In this document: positions 5,884 through 6,848 of the stretch, in pieces
Numbering within the stretch: position 1 is the first letter of the stretch
Layout: each line of letters begins with the position of its first letter
Assembly: GCA_903924715.1 (NCBI GenBank)
Contig: CAIYCP010000296.1
Span: 1-6,848, forward strand
DNA from: an uncultured beta proteobacterium
GTDB lineage: Bacteria > Pseudomonadota > Gammaproteobacteria > Burkholderiales > Burkholderiaceae_B
DNA: 6,848 bases
Reading direction: 5' to 3'
Translations under genes and position numbers: made by a program
The notes under the pieces: model-generated
Database searches by the model: none
What the model saw: only the letters and a program-made list of their open reading frames with translations
What the model was told of the DNA's origin: nothing

Positions 5884-6267
5884 TTAAGGCAGATAGTTCG
5901 ATAATTCGATCAGATTGTCATCTGGGTCGCGCAGGTAGACGGATCTGATTTTGCCGACCGCGCCGGTGCGTTCGACCGGCCCGAGTTCGATCGTGACGCC
6001 CGCGGCGTTCAGTTCGTTGACGATGTCATCAACCGGTGTGACCGCGATAAAGCACAGGTCGCCTGAGCCAGCGGTCGGGGTCTTGGCTTTTGGGTCGAAC
6101 ATGTTGTCGACCTGGTGCAAATTGATTTTTTGTTGCCCAAACCTCAGGGCTTTGCGATCGCCCAAAAAGGTGATGACCTCAAAGCCCAAAATACGGCTAT
6201 AAAAATCGCAGGTACGCTCGAGGCTGGCCACGGTTAACACAAGATGATCTAGGTGATCGATTTTCAT
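5884..6267 (-). CDS. VOC superfamily protein, GLOD5-type glyoxalase-like
   Basis: This is a 127-residue cytoplasmic protein with two beta-alpha-beta-beta-beta modules, the full length of a single-chain VOC subunit that normally dimerises. The N-terminal module is HLDHLVLTV...CDFYSRILGFEV, then RKALRFGQQKINLHQ. The second is GDLCFIAV...GPVERTGAVGKI and ends YLRDPDDNLIELSNY. Candidate metal ligands are His8, His51 and Glu121. The INLHQ and GPVERTGA blocks match the GLOD5 (glyoxalase domain-containing 5) group, whose reaction is not settled, so I do not name a substrate. The ATG at 6267 has no clear Shine-Dalgarno sequence. It is co-oriented with the transporter, ends 153 bp before it and has no visible terminator, so it may be co-transcribed or independent. 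It is divergent from the gene at 6346. Confidence 0.9.
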   Translation of the reverse strand: MKIDHLDHLVLTVASLERTCDFYSRILGFEVITFLGDRKALRFGQQKINLHQVDNMFDPKAKTPTAGSGDLCFIAVTPVDDIVNELNAAGVTIELGPVERTGAVGKIRSVYLRDPDDNLIELSNYLP

Positions 6268-6294
6268 AAGGGTTCTGCTTTCAAAGAGAAAGGT

Positions 6295-6323
6295 TTGGAT
6301 TGGGCTAGACTAAGCGCTAGATT
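6295..6323 (+). promoter_or_regulatory. Weak candidate promoter for the MOSC-N gene
   Basis: TTGGAT (6295-6300) and TAGATT (6318-6323) are 17 bases apart, ending 22 bases before the ATG at 6346. They match consensus at three and four of six positions. The 78-bp space between the divergent VOC and MOSC-N starts must hold promoters for both, and this is the best plus-strand pair I see. Confidence 0.25.
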
Positions 6324-6345
6324 AAACCAAGCTAGGGCGTTATTC

Positions 6346-6735
6346 ATGTCAAAAGAAATGTCTTTTCCAGTGGTGGGCTGCAGCGGTTCAGAACATCGCG
6401 AAGCTGCACAATATCACCAGCGCTGGTTTGTGGTCGATGCGAAGGGTGGCTGGCTGAGTGTGGCGCAATGTCCAGGGCTGGCTGGTGTCAGTACCGATAT
6501 TCGAATGGGTTATTTGGTGTTGCGCGCCCCAGGCATGTTGCGCATGGATATCCCGATGGATGTGCTTGAAGACGATGACAGCGTGCGCAAAGTGGCTCAG
6601 GTTGGGGATCAATCGGTTGATGTGATCGACGAAGGCGAAGTCGCTGCGGTCTGGTTCACCCACGTGACTGGCCAGCCAAGTCGTTTAATGAAAGTACACC
6701 CCGAAGCCAAGCCTGTGGTGTGGCCAGCGGCCTAG
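6346..6735 (+). CDS. Stand-alone MOSC N-terminal beta-barrel domain protein
   Basis: This is a 129-residue soluble protein. FPVVGCSGSEHREA (7-20) lines up with the YPVKSCxG opening of MOSC N-terminal domains. QRWFVVDAKGGWLSVAQCPGLA (25-46) matches their RRWMVVDxxGxFLTQRxxPxLA block, and AAVWFTHVTGQPSRLMKVHPEA near the end matches the WFSxxLGxPxRLVR linker that leads into the catalytic MOSC domain. The C-terminal MOSC domain, with its cysteine for sulfur or molybdenum-cofactor chemistry, is absent. The next gene ends four bases away on the other strand, so no remnant can follow. The frame is open to 6253, but the ATG at 6346 with AGGG eight bases upstream fits the domain start, and the extension would run into the VOC gene. 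Function is unknown. It could be a binding-only or regulatory domain, or a family that is natively short. Confidence 0.75.
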   Translation: MSKEMSFPVVGCSGSEHREAAQYHQRWFVVDAKGGWLSVAQCPGLAGVSTDIRMGYLVLRAPGMLRMDIPMDVLEDDDSVRKVAQVGDQSVDVIDEGEVAAVWFTHVTGQPSRLMKVHPEAKPVVWPAA

Positions 6736-6739
6736 ATCG

Positions 6740-6848
6740 TTAAGCGGTTAGGCGTGTGAGGGTGTGGTATTTCACCATCAGCGCCTCTGGGGTTTCGCAA
6801 AACTCGGGGTGCACTTCAATGCAAGCGACGGGACACACAACTTTGCAC
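6740..6848 (-). CDS. YfhL-type 2[4Fe-4S] ferredoxin, C-terminal part (cut by right edge)
   Basis: The last 35 codons are visible. They begin CKVVCPVACIEVHPEF and end in a charged helix, KYHTLTRL, before the TAA at 6742-6740. The CxxxCP pattern is the final cysteine motif of bacterial-type 2[4Fe-4S] ferredoxins, and the IxVxPxxxET-xxL-xKY tail is that of the YfhL/Allochromatium-type group, which has a C-terminal helix. The first cluster motif and the start lie outside the window. It should be a small cytoplasmic electron carrier; the partner is not known. It converges on the MOSC-N gene with four bases between the stops. Confidence 0.85.
   Translation of the reverse strand, partial: CKVVCPVACIEVHPEFCETPEALMVKYHTLTRLTA

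Noticed and set aside
6253..6345. 31-residue N-terminal extension of the MOSC-N protein overlapping the VOC gene
   Set aside because: It has no ribosome site and no similarity to the domain, and it would remove the shared promoter region between divergent genes.

Overview
The window reads as an accessory transport and catabolism locus from a betaproteobacterium. Burkholderiales, perhaps Alcaligenaceae, is my best guess. This rests on the style of the proteins (a LivFGHM-type importer with a twin-arginine solute-binding protein, a YfhL-type ferredoxin) and on the moderately GC-rich sequence. The taxonomic call is inference, because there is no rRNA or other marker gene here.

Most of the window (about 1-5730) is one minus-strand gene cluster. 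In transcription order it holds: a periplasmic solute-binding protein (5730-4468); a 160-bp gap with a strong intrinsic terminator or attenuator; the permease livH (4307-3402); a 24-codon small ORF (3405-3331); the permease livM (3334-2366); a short-chain dehydrogenase/reductase (SDR, 2369-1575); the ATPase livG (1575-823); the ATPase livF (826-113); and the first codons of a second SDR that runs off the left edge (from 57). From livH to livF every junction is a 1- or 4-base start/stop overlap, so translation is probably coupled throughout. Two SDR genes built into the transporter operon suggest that the imported compound carries a hydroxyl or keto group and is oxidised or reduced after uptake. 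It is probably not an ordinary branched-chain amino acid, but the substrate cannot be read from the sequence.

Upstream of the transporter on the minus strand is a VOC-superfamily protein of the GLOD5 type (6267-5884). Between it and the solute-binding protein lie about 150 bp with a weak candidate promoter and two dyad-symmetric sites. Divergent from the VOC gene is a 129-residue plus-strand protein that matches only the N-terminal beta-barrel half of MOSC proteins. It converges, with a 4-bp gap, on the 3' end of a YfhL-type 2[4Fe-4S] ferredoxin gene cut by the right edge.

The least ordinary observations are the 24-codon ORF that exactly tiles the livH-livM gap with ATGA overlaps at both ends and its own good Shine-Dalgarno sequence, the attenuator after the binding-protein gene, the SDR embedded between permease and ATPase genes, and the orphan MOSC N-terminal domain. 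I found no CRISPR array, insertion sequence, tRNA or rRNA, and nothing that amounts to a wholly new system.
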